Below the pieces are notes generated by a model. That model worked only from the letters and a program-made list of their open reading frames with translations, searched no databases and had not been told where the DNA came from. Shown here piece by piece: positions 10,086 to 20,350 of a stretch of 64,000 nt of DNA. The stretch spans positions 17,590,153 through 17,654,152 of the forward strand of contig OY754990.1 of the NCBI GenBank assembly GCA_963576475.1. Direction: 5' to 3'. Made by a program: the position numbers and the translations under genes. Each line of letters opens with the position of its first letter. The stretch's first letter is position 1. The DNA comes from Molanna angustata (Eukaryota; Arthropoda; Insecta; Trichoptera; Molannidae).

Positions 10086-11010
10086 GTTATGTGCTGTGTA
10101 CTATGTTATATGTACGCCATGTACGGCGCGGCGTGTTTTTTCTACTTTATCGGTTATAGATAAAGTAGAAAAGTTCTGAAATGAAACGAAATTATTTATT
10201 TCCATTTTTTTACACATAATATAGTTATTTTTTGTTATAACAATAACAAAAAATAACTATATTTTAAAAATACTTATCATAAATATAGTAGGTATGTACA
10301 ATTGTTCCTATTTGGATATATACTGCCTCACTAGACTAGTCTGTTCTGAGGCAGTACTGTTTCAATTTGCCCTGAGGTTACATATTTTAGATGCAAAATA
10401 ATTAACAATGATAATTAAACATAAACAGGAAAGAAAAAGAAAAGAAATATAATCAGAAAACTTACCGTGAACCCTCATTTATTTATTTATTTATTATCAT
10501 TCGATTATTTTTTAATTTTGTAAATTTGTATGTCTAATACACGCTTAGACAAATACTTTAAAATCACCCCAAACACAGGAAACTTGATATTTTCATTTTC
10601 ATTAAATGGCATTGAATTGTCAAAATATGTATAATAAAATATAGACAGAAATTTTTTTTAACAAACTCATTTCGCTCAACATAGGTAGGTTAGTTCAAAA
10701 AATTGATTTTTGAGTTAATTATGCAGAATTGTTGTGTTTATCAATATTCATGCCTTCTCAAATTCTCAGTACAATATTTCTATAGGTGCGAGAGAAACAG
10801 CACATGCGTCGTTGCTTCACTGTCATATGTTCACTGTAACATTTCTGCATAGTTAACTCAAAAATCAGATTTTTTGACTTATGTCGTTGTTCTCGCAAAC
10901 GAGCGATTTCATCAAAATGCTAAAAATTTTCACACAAAATTTGAATACTAATTGGAGTGACTCGGTAGGGAGGAGTATAGCGTTGGCCACAACCCACTCG
11001 TTTTTTATGT
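10085..11010 (+). repeat. Dispersed repeat family B, second copy
   Basis: It shares 'cgcttagac', 'caccccaaacacaggaaact', 'attaaatggcattga' and 'gcgttggccacaacccactcg' with 3085-3665. A short inverted repeat around 'gttattttttgttataacaa' lies near 10235. No coding sequence is visible. 11010-11210 holds only AT-rich DNA leading into the SINE that hosts the piggyBac. Confidence 0.6.
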
Positions 11011-11588
11011 ATGTTCGGCGATAACTTTTCACCGCGTTGTCTGATTCCGATGATTCTTCCGATTGGTCCCACTTTAATTTGGTCAAGATTTGATCAAAGG
11101 ACCCATGACTAAATCATTAAAACAAAAAAAAAACTGTTATTGCGACAATTATTTACCACGTAGTTTGAATTCGAAGATTCCTTTTTTTTTACAAAAAATG
11201 AATTATTCTCTGTTAACCCTTTTGTAGGCCCTGGGAAGATGGTTTCCCATTACATAGAAAGTATGAAAAAAGTCATCGGGAATCAGAATTTTCATATTAA
11301 ATTTAAAACACCATCTCTTGAAACATTAGAAAAACACTTTTTATAAAAATCTGTTTTATCGACCATTCCTACATCTTGTTATTAGGCGGGAAAAATGACA
11401 TTTCACATATTTCATCTCTTACTGCTATACTGTTGCTGTGAATTTTGAATATTTTATATTATTTCTAGTTTTTGACTCTTTCTAAGTTATAAGAGCCACT
11501 TATTTTACTAAAGTAAGTATTATTTTTGATTTATAAAATATTTTTTTTACAAATCTCTTATTAGTTTACTATTGTTGACGATTTTACT

Positions 11589-11616
11589 AGGTGGGAAGCA
11601 TAGTTCCCACGGAACT
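11589..11616 (+). repeat. piggyBac left subterminal inverted repeat
   Basis: The 28 bases AGGTGGGAAGCATAGTTCCC... are nearly the exact inverse of 13649-13676, with about three mismatches. Each copy is also a short palindrome (GTGGGAA...TTCCCAC). This pair lies inside the transcribed leader and 3' UTR, far from the termini, and may be an internal transposase-binding site. Confidence 0.85.
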
Positions 11617-11709
11617 AAATCTCAACCATTTTTTTTCATACATTTTTTTTTTCATAAATATAATATACTTCTTTTTTCTTCTTTATAATCATTTTTTTAT
11701 ATCTTTTAG

Positions 11710-13473
11710 ATGTCTAAACAATGGAACATGGATATAGAAGGTCATGTAGAAGAAATGATGGATTTTTTAAATTCACTTCCCGAGGATGATACTGATTCAG
11801 AGGCAGAATGTGACATAGATGCCTATTCAGAATTGGTGGAATTAGATAATACTCAGTTTAGTGACAATAATAACTCATTGCGAGATGTAATATTGGATGA
11901 GAATGTTTTACCAGAATCTCCTTTCATTCAAGAGAATGTTTTACCAGAGAGTAATGATACAAGCTATCTACTTGATGTCGAATGGGGTGAAAATATAAGT
12001 GACTTCCAAATTCCTGTGGAAAACATTAAGGATGCTGCATCTGTTTCATCTTCAGAGCTATTACCTTCCTCAATCCAAAAAGAAAAAAAATATTTCGATG
12101 CTACTTTCAATAATATCATTGACATAATAGTAATCGAAACAAATAGATATGCTCAGCAAAAAAAGACAACAAACTGGACTGATACAACAAAAGAAGAAAT
12201 CCGCGCCCTGATTGGTATATTTATAATTATGGGTATTCACCAGCTACCCCAACTTAAAAATTATTGGAGTTCAGATCCTATTCTTGGTGTGCCAGCTATT
12301 GCTAATATCATAACATCAAAAAGGTACAAAAAATTAATTGAAAATATACACATGAATGACAATATAAAAAATAAATCAAGAGACGATTGTAACCATGACA
12401 AGCTGCATAAAGTCCGACCAGTCGTAAATGAGCTAAATAATAACATAAAAAAATTAATAAATATATCCTCATATTTATCTGTCGATGAATCAATGATAAA
12501 ATTTAAGGGCAGGTCGACGATAAAGCAATATATGCCTATGAAACCCATAAAACGGGGATATAAAGTTTGGTGCCTCGCAGATTCCACTACAGGATACATC
12601 ACAAAATTTGAAATATATACTGGAAAAACAACAAATCAAAATAAACAAGAATTCGGACTGGGTGAACGTGTAGTGATCCAACTAACAAATGATATTCATA
12701 ACCAAATGTGCATCGTAGCATTTGATAATTTTTTCACGAGTACGAAATTACTGATTCATCTCTACAGAAAGGGGATTTTTTCATTAGGCACGGTTAGGAC
12801 TAATAAAAAAGATTTACCAGATATAATGAAAAGTAATAAAAAATTAGACAAGGGAGAATTCCAATTCAAAACTAAAGGACCTGTACTCGCTGTTCGATGG
12901 ATGGACAATAAGATGGTAAATTTTTTGTCCACTGTGACTAACCACCTCGATACAACAGCAGTATTGAGACGAAATAGGCAAGGTGAACAAGAAAAAGTTT
13001 CTTGCCCAAAACTCGTATCAGAATACAATCGTATCATGGGTGGAGTTGACAGATTCGACCAACTGAGAGAGCGTTATGAAATTGGTAGGAGATCTGTGAA
13101 ATGGTGGCATAGAATTATGTATTTTCTTATTGATTTGGCCATCGTAAATGCATATTTACTATCAAAAATGGAATCAAGGAATAACAGAGACCAATTATCT
13201 TTTAGGATAAGTTTGGCAAGACAACTGATAGGAGATTACTGCTCTAGAAAACGAAGAGGAAGACATACAATGTTTTTAGCAAAAAAACGCACAATCCCGG
13301 AAGAAGTAAGATTGGCTAGTGTGGGTCAACATCTTCCATATCTAGGAGGAACCTACAGAAGATGTAGATGTTGCAGTACAAAAGCAATAGAAAAAAGAAC
13401 AAAGTATATGTGCACTGCTTGTGACATTCCACTTTGCGTGGATCCATGCTTTAAAATTTTTCACGGAAAATAA
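11710..13473 (+). CDS. piggyBac-family transposase
   Basis: The 587-residue ORF begins at the ATG at 11710, the first in frame after an AT-rich leader. Residues 1-125 are an acidic N-terminal region, normal for the family. The catalytic core follows, with the three aspartates expected for the DDD transposases: D259 in 'YLSVDESMIKF', D339 in 'VAFDNFFTS' and D447 in 'MGGVDRFDQL' (D450 also present). The C-terminus (residues about 548-587) is a cysteine-rich zinc-binding domain starting CRCC and continuing with CTAC, used by piggyBac to bind its own ends. Length matches the family's usual ~590. There are no stops or frameshifts. It cuts and pastes at TTAA sites in the nucleus. A polyadenylation signal lies at 13590-13595. 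Confidence 0.96.
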   Translation: MSKQWNMDIEGHVEEMMDFLNSLPEDDTDSEAECDIDAYSELVELDNTQFSDNNNSLRDVILDENVLPESPFIQENVLPESNDTSYLLDVEWGENISDFQIPVENIKDAASVSSSELLPSSIQKEKKYFDATFNNIIDIIVIETNRYAQQKKTTNWTDTTKEEIRALIGIFIIMGIHQLPQLKNYWSSDPILGVPAIANIITSKRYKKLIENIHMNDNIKNKSRDDCNHDKLHKVRPVVNELNNNIKKLINISSYLSVDESMIKFKGRSTIKQYMPMKPIKRGYKVWCLADSTTGYITKFEIYTGKTTNQNKQEFGLGERVVIQLTNDIHNQMCIVAFDNFFTSTKLLIHLYRKGIFSLGTVRTNKKDLPDIMKSNKKLDKGEFQFKTKGPVLAVRWMDNKMVNFLSTVTNHLDTTAVLRRNRQGEQEKVSCPKLVSEYNRIMGGVDRFDQLRERYEIGRRSVKWWHRIMYFLIDLAIVNAYLLSKMESRNNRDQLSFRISLARQLIGDYCSRKRRGRHTMFLAKKRTIPEEVRLASVGQHLPYLGGTYRRCRCCSTKAIEKRTKYMCTACDIPLCVDPCFKIFHGK

Positions 13474-13589
13474 TTTTATAATTCGGTATCTATGTATTGA
13501 TTTCGATTTTTACAACTTCCTAGAGTTCAACGTATTTTTTATTTATTTTTAATATAACATTATTATTGTAAATCTTTTCTTTTTCCAAT

Positions 13590-13595
13590 AATAAA
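13590..13595 (+). terminator. Polyadenylation signal of the piggyBac transposase
   Basis: AATAAA about 117 bases after the stop codon and inside the element, so the transposase transcript can end before the right terminus. Confidence 0.5.
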
Positions 13596-13648
13596 TTGAC
13601 ATACAATAATTTTGTATTTTTCTCCATACATTTTTTTGTGTCAGCAAA

Positions 13649-13676
13649 AGTTCCGTGGGAAACATATTTCCCACCT
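13649..13676 (-). repeat. piggyBac right subterminal inverted repeat
   Basis: Inverse partner of 11589-11616, reading AGTTCCGTGGGAAACATATT on the + strand, about 130 bases from the right terminus. Confidence 0.85.
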
Positions 13677-13805
13677 TGTGTATCTTTTATACTGATGATC
13701 TAGGTTTTATTTTTTTTTTTAATATTTTATTGAATAAGTTAAACTAAGCATATTATGCACAATAATTTTAGATACCAATATTTAAAAAAATTGCCCACGA
13801 AAGGG

Positions 13806-13945
13806 TTAAACAAGTACATATACATCTTCCTAAGTTTCCTAAAATAAGCATAAATGCTTGTGCTATGCATGGTGAACGAAATTGGTCGAGGCAGGATTCG
13901 AACTCGCGACAACTGGATAACTAGCCCAGCGCACTAACCGCTCTA
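13806..13945 (-). repeat. tRNA-derived SINE, family 1, split by piggyBac
   Basis: On the minus strand this has an A-box-like 'gttagtgcgctgggctagtt' and a B-box-like GCGAGTTCGAATCCTGCC, the best preserved tRNA-like head in the family. The body continues to the left of the piggyBac (about 11185-11216), so the transposon sits in this SINE. Confidence 0.7.
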
Positions 13946-13964
13946 GAATCTATAGATCCTAGAT

Positions 13965-14050
13965 GTGTCGATGACAGCATATAAGCTAGTAAATACCCTA
14001 ACAAGGCGAAATAGGCCTATCGCACATAATAAAATTCATGTAGAATCAAA
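13965..14050 (+). repeat. Penelope-type terminal fragment
   Basis: 'ccctaacaaggcgaaatag' followed by 'aataaaattcatgtagaatc' matches the arms of the inverted repeat at 44043-44244. The motif resembles the stem-II/GAAA half of hammerhead-like motifs found in Penelope-like element repeats. The identification is tentative. Confidence 0.4.
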
Positions 14051-14439
14051 CGATGTATGATAGAATAAGAAATGAGGATATTAGACGAGAATGTATGATT
14101 GAAAGAGATATCGTAAGTAAGATGAAAATAAATGCACTAAGGTGGTTCGGCCACATAGAAAGAATGAGTGATGACCGTCTGACAAAAAAAGTATACAAGG
14201 CTGATAAAAGAGGAACGAAAAGTAGAGGTCGGCCAAGAAAAAGTTGGCACGATCACATTAATGGGATTTTGAAAGATGGTGCTGTTAGAAGTAAGAATAA
14301 TAGAAGAGCGTGTATGAAACGATGTATGGACGTGAATGAAACGAGGAATGTATGTCAAGAGAGAGGAGTCTGGCGTTTCGGTTATCTCTGCCTACCCCAA
14401 ATAGGGAAATGGCGTGATGGTATGGTGTGGTATGGTATG
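14051..14439 (+). mobile_element. 5'-truncated RTE-like LINE with target-site duplication
   Basis: The + frame reads the C-terminus of the ORF2: 'YDRIRNEDIRRECMIERD', 'LRWFGHIERM' and 'RGRPRKSWHDHINGILKDG'. It ends in 'ggcgtgatggtatggtg' repeats. GTAGAATCAAA flanks it on both sides (14040-14050 and 14440-14450). The same family is at 15379, 16155, 17005, 38460 and 57062. Confidence 0.85.
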
Positions 14440-14450
14440 GTAGAATCAAA

Positions 14451-15370
14451 AAATGGTCTACTTTTAATTATAGATATATCTAATAAAAAATTACATCTCA
14501 GTATATCATATTAATATGAAGATTATTTACTTTTCCATAAACTGGTTGGTTTAAATACCAAGCTAAGAATATATTTTAATGGAAAATTCTAAAAAACCAC
14601 AAATCTCGCATAGTTTTTGGATGAAAAATGAAAATTACTTGATTCTTCTTCATGTGTTAAAATTGCGTCCACAAATCACAACACCTCATAATAGGATTAT
14701 TTTTTTTTCATAACATACTGCGAATCCCTCCCGAGTTGCTAAGAATGTTTTACGCGGCATTAAACTCTCGAAGAAATCAAAGCACGCTTTCCTACTCTGT
14801 TGATCATGAAAAAAAAATTCCAGGGGGAAGGGGTGGGGATGGCGTCGTTGATACTCCAGCGTAAAACTTTAATATTTAAACAGTGAGACCAAAATTAAGT
14901 ACCTCCAAAGGAGGGACCCGGCAGTCTTAACCGGTTCCAAATTCCAAAACTGGAGGTGTAAACGTAGGTATATTTCCCCACATTCGGAAAGTTTAGTTCT
15001 GCCCAAACTCCTCCGAGAGATCATTACGGCCTCCCCGAGACCCATGCCTAAACTTGAAATAACCCCCCCCCCCCCCACGCGCTCTCTCACAAAACGACCC
15101 AGATTTGCATAAATATCGTCTGATTTGCCGTCCCGTGAAGAAGACTATAATTATTATTTGAAAACTTTTGAAATTCGACGATGCGACGGACGGCCAAACT
15201 CGTCCGAAACTTTAATTTACTTTTGACGAAATGACCAATGTTTTTATCCACCCAAAGTACTTATTTTGATAAGGGCTCTGGTGTTCAGTTAAAATCTGAG
15301 CAAGCTAATTAATGTCAAATTAATAACGAATCCTCTCTATGTCTATTTTTAATAATTTATCATGACAATT
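14451..15370. other. No gene recognised
   Basis: AT-rich sequence with a run of C at 15063-15076. Short open frames on the minus strand (14869-15090) show no recognisable motif. The stretch 15170-15240 ('cggacggccaaactcgtccg') contains a small palindrome. Confidence 0.5.
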
Positions 15371-15378
15371 TCTCAATA

Positions 15379-16168
15379 ATGGTACACAATGGCATCGTCG
15401 TACCGACTATAATATATGCTAGTGAGACATGGACATGGCAGAAGACGCATGAAAATAGAATTTATGCGGCTGAAATGAGGTCACTGAGACTGTGTAGTAA
15501 AAAACGTATAGGTACATATACATTCAAAAAATGGGCAACGTCTAAAAATAAAACAGAAATATTAATTAATTATTATGATGAATAAGAATAACATAAAAAA
15601 TTGTAACTTAATCAGCCCACCTCTGATTTCATGTTACATACATGTTCTTACAGCTGGTAACAAAACAATGAATTATTCCTGCCTAATATTAATTTTTTAT
15701 TTGTTTGAAAAAAATGGGCAACGTACAATAATATTTTTTTAAACAAATATAATAAATAAGAATAGCAACATAAGTAATTGTAACTTAATCAGTCCACCTT
15801 TGATTTCATGGTGCATCGTACTCACTGCTGGTAAGAAAAAAAAATTATTCCTGTTTAACGTGGCTCCTGAAAAGAGTCCTGGACATACAGAATATGTTCA
15901 CGGACCTGTTCTTTTCCAAATAATTATACGTGGTAAGGTATCGGTACAAATGGCAAATTCTGAGCAGCATTAGTGTTTTTTTTTGTCTAAAAAGTGCGTT
16001 GAGGTGTGTCTTGTTCGTCTGTTTGATATGTTGAAGTTAATAATTTTCAGAATATGGCTCCTTTAAAGGGTCCTGGACATACACAATATGTCCACAGACC
16101 TGATCCTTTCCAAATTATCATATGTGGTAAAGCATCGTTACAATGGGAAATTCTATGCGGCGTTAATA
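15379..16168 (+). pseudogene. RTE-like LINE fragment followed by direct duplications
   Basis: At 15379-15540 the + frame reads 'PTIIYASETWTWQKTHENRI', the LINE segment found intact at 38474-39025. From 15530 on, two blocks are each present twice, roughly 175-195 bases apart. 'aacttaatcag.ccacct' is at 15607 and 15783. 'gtcctggacatac' with its surroundings is at 15858-15975 and 16052-16168. In the second copy the text after 'ttttcag' at 16050 stays open for about 35 codons ('PLKGPGHTQYVHRPDPFQ'). Confidence 0.5.
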
Positions 16169-17125
16169 TAAGACGAGAATGTATGATTGAAAGAGATATC
16201 GTGAGTAAGACGAAAATAAATGCCATATAGTGGAATGGCCACATAGAAAAAATGATTGTTGATCCTGTGCCATTCTTCGCCATTCAGGACCTGCCACTTT
16301 TTTATTTCATCGGACCATCTGGTCTGGGGCCTTCCCACGCTTCTGCTTCCCGTTATTGGCCTCCAGTCCATCACAATTTTTGTCTATCGTCCATCTGACA
16401 TCCAAGATATATGACCCGCCCAACTCCACTTTAACTCCGCTATTCTTATGGCCACATCCGCTACTGCTGTGTTCTTCCTAATCCATTCATTAGTTTTGTG
16501 GTCCCTTAGCGAGATATTCAACATTCTTCTTTCCATCGCTCTTTGTGTCACTCTTAGGTATTCCATCATTTTCTTAGTAAATGCGGATGTTTCAAAGCCG
16601 TAAGTAAGCACAGGGAGTACACAAGCGTCAAAAACTTTTTTCTTTAAGTGGATTGGGTTATTTGTAGATTTAAGAACATTTGATAATTTGCTGAACGCAG
16701 CCCATCCTAGACCTCTTCTCCTTTCTATTTCAGCTTCTAAATTATATCTTCCCAGTTTCACGGTGTGACCGAGGTAGAGATATGATTCTACTCTACCAAT
16801 ATCTTAACCATTTTTATGGGTTCTAAACCTATAGAGGACATAATTTTTGTCTTATTAATGTTCATTTTTAGTCCCACTCTAATGCATTGATTCTTGAGGT
16901 CTGTTAACATTAATTTAATTTCTTGATCTGTATTGGCAAATAGGACAATGTCATCAGCGAATCTAAAGTTGTTCAGTTTTTTTCCGTTTATGTTGATCCC
17001 ATAGCATGGCACGATCATACAGATGGAATTCTGAAGGATGGAGACGTTAGATGTAATAATAATAGAAGATTGTGTATGTAACGATGCATGGACGTGAATA
17101 TAATAAGAAATGTATGTCTGACGTT
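16155..17125. mobile_element. RTE LINE fragment (+) interrupted by another RTE LINE fragment (-)
   Basis: The outer fragment on + reads 'IRRECMIERDIVSKTKINA' at 16165-16225 and resumes near 17020 with 'GILKDGDV' style text, lacking the middle. Between them, 17018 to 16258 on the minus strand is an RT palm and C-terminus: 'FRFADDIVLFANTD' (the catalytic F/YADD), 'MNINKTKIM', 'VLPVLTYGFETSAFTKK', 'WSWAGHISWM' and 'GRPQTRWSDEIKKW'. A frameshift/stop near 16765-16785 breaks it. It belongs to the RTE/BovB-like group. Confidence 0.75.
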
Positions 17126-17129
17126 CGGT

Positions 17130-18420
17130 TCTCTCCTATCTCTATATCCATAACAACAGTTTGTTCTGCAATTGACTCATCGGCACTTATTATAATCCCA
17201 ATACAAATTAAGAGTGGTGCCGTGACCAGGATAAAATATGGAGAAAATTTTAATTTTGTGGACTAAATTAAAGATTAGGTACTCACGATGTCAAATACCT
17301 ACTATATTTTTGAAATAACTTTTACAAATTGACTTAATATTTAACATACGAAATTAAAAAGAAAGAGGAGAGATTGGTACTGAACCCCCCTAGCGCCAAA
17401 TTCCAGAAAGATCGATGCTCACCGGATACTAGGAAGAGTACGCATCCAATTGACGCCGCCCGCTAGGCGTTGTGCCGCTATAAATCCCCATGTCAACAAT
17501 ATGTACCTATTATTTAACATTATTCTTAATCACTGTTTCAATTTTAGTTCCGAAAATATTCAAAAACGTTCTATTGATTGCCTCCAAATTTTGATGTCAC
17601 AGTCACGCGGTGTGTTGGTACCAAGAAATTTCGGTTACGTCATGTCTATAGATTGTCAGTCTGTGGTACACCTACACAAATTATGTAGTGTTGGCCTCAA
17701 TTGCTCATTTTTATAGTAGGATCTCGAACAGTCAGTCAATTAATATGAAATCAATGCGGGTAAATTGCTCAAAATTTGACGTATCAATAATTGTATCTCT
17801 GTGGATGACTTCTTTGATAATATAAAATTAATCCAATTATAATATTATTCGAAGTGAATATTAATTAACAAACGTTAACAGAAGTACGAGTGCAATTCTC
17901 GTATTAATTTGGAGACAACTCAAGGTTTGGAGTGGGAGGGGTAGAGAGTAATCACCCCCATACATACCTGTAACACAACTGGCGGGTATGTTTAATTTTA
18001 GAACCCTAAGGCGCTCTGTGTAAATTAGGAGTCCCATTCAAACGTGTAATATATACTATTATTATTATTATTATTTGTATCTGCAATATAGCAATACGTA
18101 ATACACTTAGAAACATCTAATTAAGTGTGACATTTGCTAGATAGTTATATTAATTTGTTCTTTAATATTAAAACGAGTGGGTTGTGGCCAACACTTAACT
18201 CTCCACACCATGGGAAGCGTTCATTTTTAATTCTTGAAAGGTTAACAATCTCAAAATGCATTTTTATTAAGTACATTTCTATTAGATTCTTAAAAAAATA
18301 TAAGATTCCCAGAGGACAAAAGCTTTTATAATACACCATACACACAAAATCATTGTCACAAAACTCATAGTATGTATTTTCTACATGATACCTGATGAGA
18401 AATTTTAAGTAAAATTGCAT
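17130..18420. other. No gene recognised; possible LTR/PBS remnant
   Basis: At 17214-17232 'agtggtgccgtgaccaggat' looks like a tRNA primer-binding site of an LTR retrotransposon. The same text occurs on the minus strand at about 43464-43483. No gag or pol follows. A piece of repeat family B ('gtgggttgtggccaacac') is at 18178. The rest is AT-rich with short meaningless ORFs. Confidence 0.35.
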
Positions 18421-18424
18421 TACT

Positions 18425-19420
18425 AGCAAGATGAGCATGTATGAGACAGTGTATCAACGTTGATGAGGTGATGTATGTGTCAAGATAGAAGAATGCGGTG
18501 TTCGGTTCTCACTGCCTACCCCTTGAGGAAGATAGAAGTGGAGAGTAATACAATACACTTGTCTATAGAGACACATACAATATCAATATGAAGTTGATCA
18601 CTCAATTTTACAGACCCATACAGAAGCTATTTTACTTCTGTTATATATTTTTCATACAAATACGAAATTTATTTCACATTGATATGGCACACCATAGATT
18701 ATTTTCTTTGAATTTCGACAATCCTTGAATGCATTTTTGTATATTTTTGTTGTATCAAAATTTCAAACAGTATAAAAATACCTCGATTTTTCAGACCGTG
18801 AGAGCATTTTGAAAATTAGCACAGTTAAAATCATAGAGAAGATATTAACGGATATCTATGGAAAACTAATCAGCTCTACATAAGTCTATGCACTTTACAC
18901 ATACGTTGTTAATATGAAGTCGATCGGACTTTTAGTTTGGGCTGTAGAGAGGACACAAAAAGGATAATCCGTACGGCGAACGCCGTACGCCATACAAACA
19001 ATCACGATGAAACTCACAGTGTGCACTCTCTACATGATACCCGTTGAGAAATTGATGTAAAAAAATACGCTTAAAATTGTGAAATCATGACTCCCCACTA
19101 TTCCATAGTGTGGAGAGTAAAAAATAATACTTACCTGATAATACCTATTTTCTTCTTTCTCTCCTAATCATTTTGTTTTCCCATCATTGCTATGAACTGA
19201 TGTTATATTCATTTTTTTTTTCTCTTTTTCTTCTTTTTGACTTTCTTTTGATATCCTTTTTTATTTATTTTTGTTTGTCATAACCTTATTGCCATTAAAT
19301 GACACCATTATTCTAGCCTCACTAGAATTAGAATACTGTTTATCGAAAGAGTATTGTATAACCAATACTGTTATAATATGCGTGATCAAATCAATATGAC
19401 CACCATAAATCTTCTATTAA
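18425..19420. other. LINE and repeat debris
   Basis: 18430-18540 is a diverged 3' end of the RTE family ('tgatgaggtgatgtatgtgt ... ctacccc'). 19140-19320 resembles the T-rich 3' UTR of the LINE at 55060-55250 ('cccatcattgctatgaact', 'ttattgccattaa'). The block near 18990-19110 ('ctacatgatacccgttgaga', 'ccactattccatagt') recurs at 18330-18410 and 34010-34110. Confidence 0.45.
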
Positions 19421-19561
19421 CATTCGTCGATTGTTTTTTTGTTCTATGGTGCCGAGATTGCCAATCTAGAGGGCTCCATGAGCTACTTTTCATGATATGC
19501 ATTTTTTGTCGCTCATTTAGCGTTCTGCTCATTTATTGTCCCCATATGTAGAGCGGGTAGT
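19421..19561 (+). repeat. Dispersed repeat family D
   Basis: 'attcgtcgattgttttt', 'gagattgccaatct' and 'tttgtcgctca' match, inverted, the segment 51112-51245. No coding capacity. Confidence 0.6.
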
Positions 19562-19864
19562 GGTATTTTTGATGCTGGCAGCACCATGTTCGAGAAATAT
19601 AATAGTTTACTATCTATATAATTATAGTTTGATACTGTAGCATTTGAGACTCCGTCTATAATTTCCACCCTTCCATTGTCCTACTCTTAAATCTTCATGA
19701 GAACAGACATCTGTCGGCCCGTATTCGGAGAGAGAAGGTGGCACCAGAGTTTGAAAAACACACTACACACCTGATCCGATAAGCGCACGAATAATTTTGT
19801 ACCTCAGTTTCAGAAAATATTATCTTCTGCACAATTTTGAGTACCTACTCAAATGTAAAGAAAA

Positions 19865-20040
19865 TCCTCGGATCGTTGACGTGTCTTTAATGAGAAAAAA
19901 ATTAAATCTAGCCATAAATCTTTATTACAATATGGGATTTTAGGATGGGGTGCAGCTTTCAAAACTAATTTAAAGCCTTTAAGAGTAGTCCAAAAATCAT
20001 TTTTTTGAATCCTTTTGACCAACTTTATCAAGATTTTTAT
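19865..20040 (+). pseudogene. CR1/Jockey-like LINE fragment
   Basis: Reading + with one indel gives 'KLNLAINLYYNMGF', then 'GWGAAFKTNLKPLRVVQKS', the typical post-palm region of CR1/Jockey ORF2. A further C-terminal piece of the same kind of ORF lies at 21800-22015, on the far side of the satellite array, which suggests the array interrupts one LINE. Confidence 0.6.
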
Positions 20041-20084
20041 GTTTATTTATTTTTTAATTTATTTTACATTTACGGCTTGAAAGC

Positions 20085-20350
20085 CTATTTAAAAAAAACA
20101 ACAACTATACAATGATTACAAATTGAAATTTTAAAATAAAAGCAAACATAATAACATCAATCATAATACACTATACAATGATTAACTATACAATTTTAAA
20201 ATAAAAGCAAATTTAAACAAACGACAATATCAATATACAATATACAATGATCAACTAAACAATTTTAAAATAAAAGCAAATTTAAAAAAACGACATTATC
20301 AATCATAATACACTTTACAATGACCAACTAAACAATTTTAAAATAAGTTT
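20085..20350 (+). repeat. 73 bp satellite, left block
   Basis: About three and a half diverged units built on 'acaattttaaaataaaagca', 'cgacattatcaatcataata' and 'cactatacaatgaccaacta'. The array is split from its right block by a Penelope-like insertion. Confidence 0.9.

Larger units (their letters stand above)
11217..13805 (+). mobile_element. Complete piggyBac transposon (2589 bp)
   Basis: The element starts CCCTTTTGTAGGC and ends GCCCACGAAAGGG, imperfect terminal inverted repeats. It is bordered on both sides by TTAA (11213-11216 and 13806-13809), the piggyBac target duplication. It encloses one long transposase ORF with a leader of about 490 bases and a 3' UTR of about 330. The flanking sequence is a family-1 SINE: the SINE body 'acaagtacat' resumes right after the right TTAA. 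Ends, duplication and ORF are all intact, so it could be a recent and possibly autonomous copy. Confidence 0.95.

Noticed and set aside
12261..13037. Minus-strand ORFs across the piggyBac transposase
   Set aside because: Shadows of the transposase ORF on the opposite strand, with no motifs of their own.
13880..13945. Possible tRNA gene (A and B boxes on the minus strand)
   Set aside because: The head cannot be folded into a complete cloverleaf by eye, and the same text with the same body occurs at several loci, as expected of a tRNA-derived SINE.
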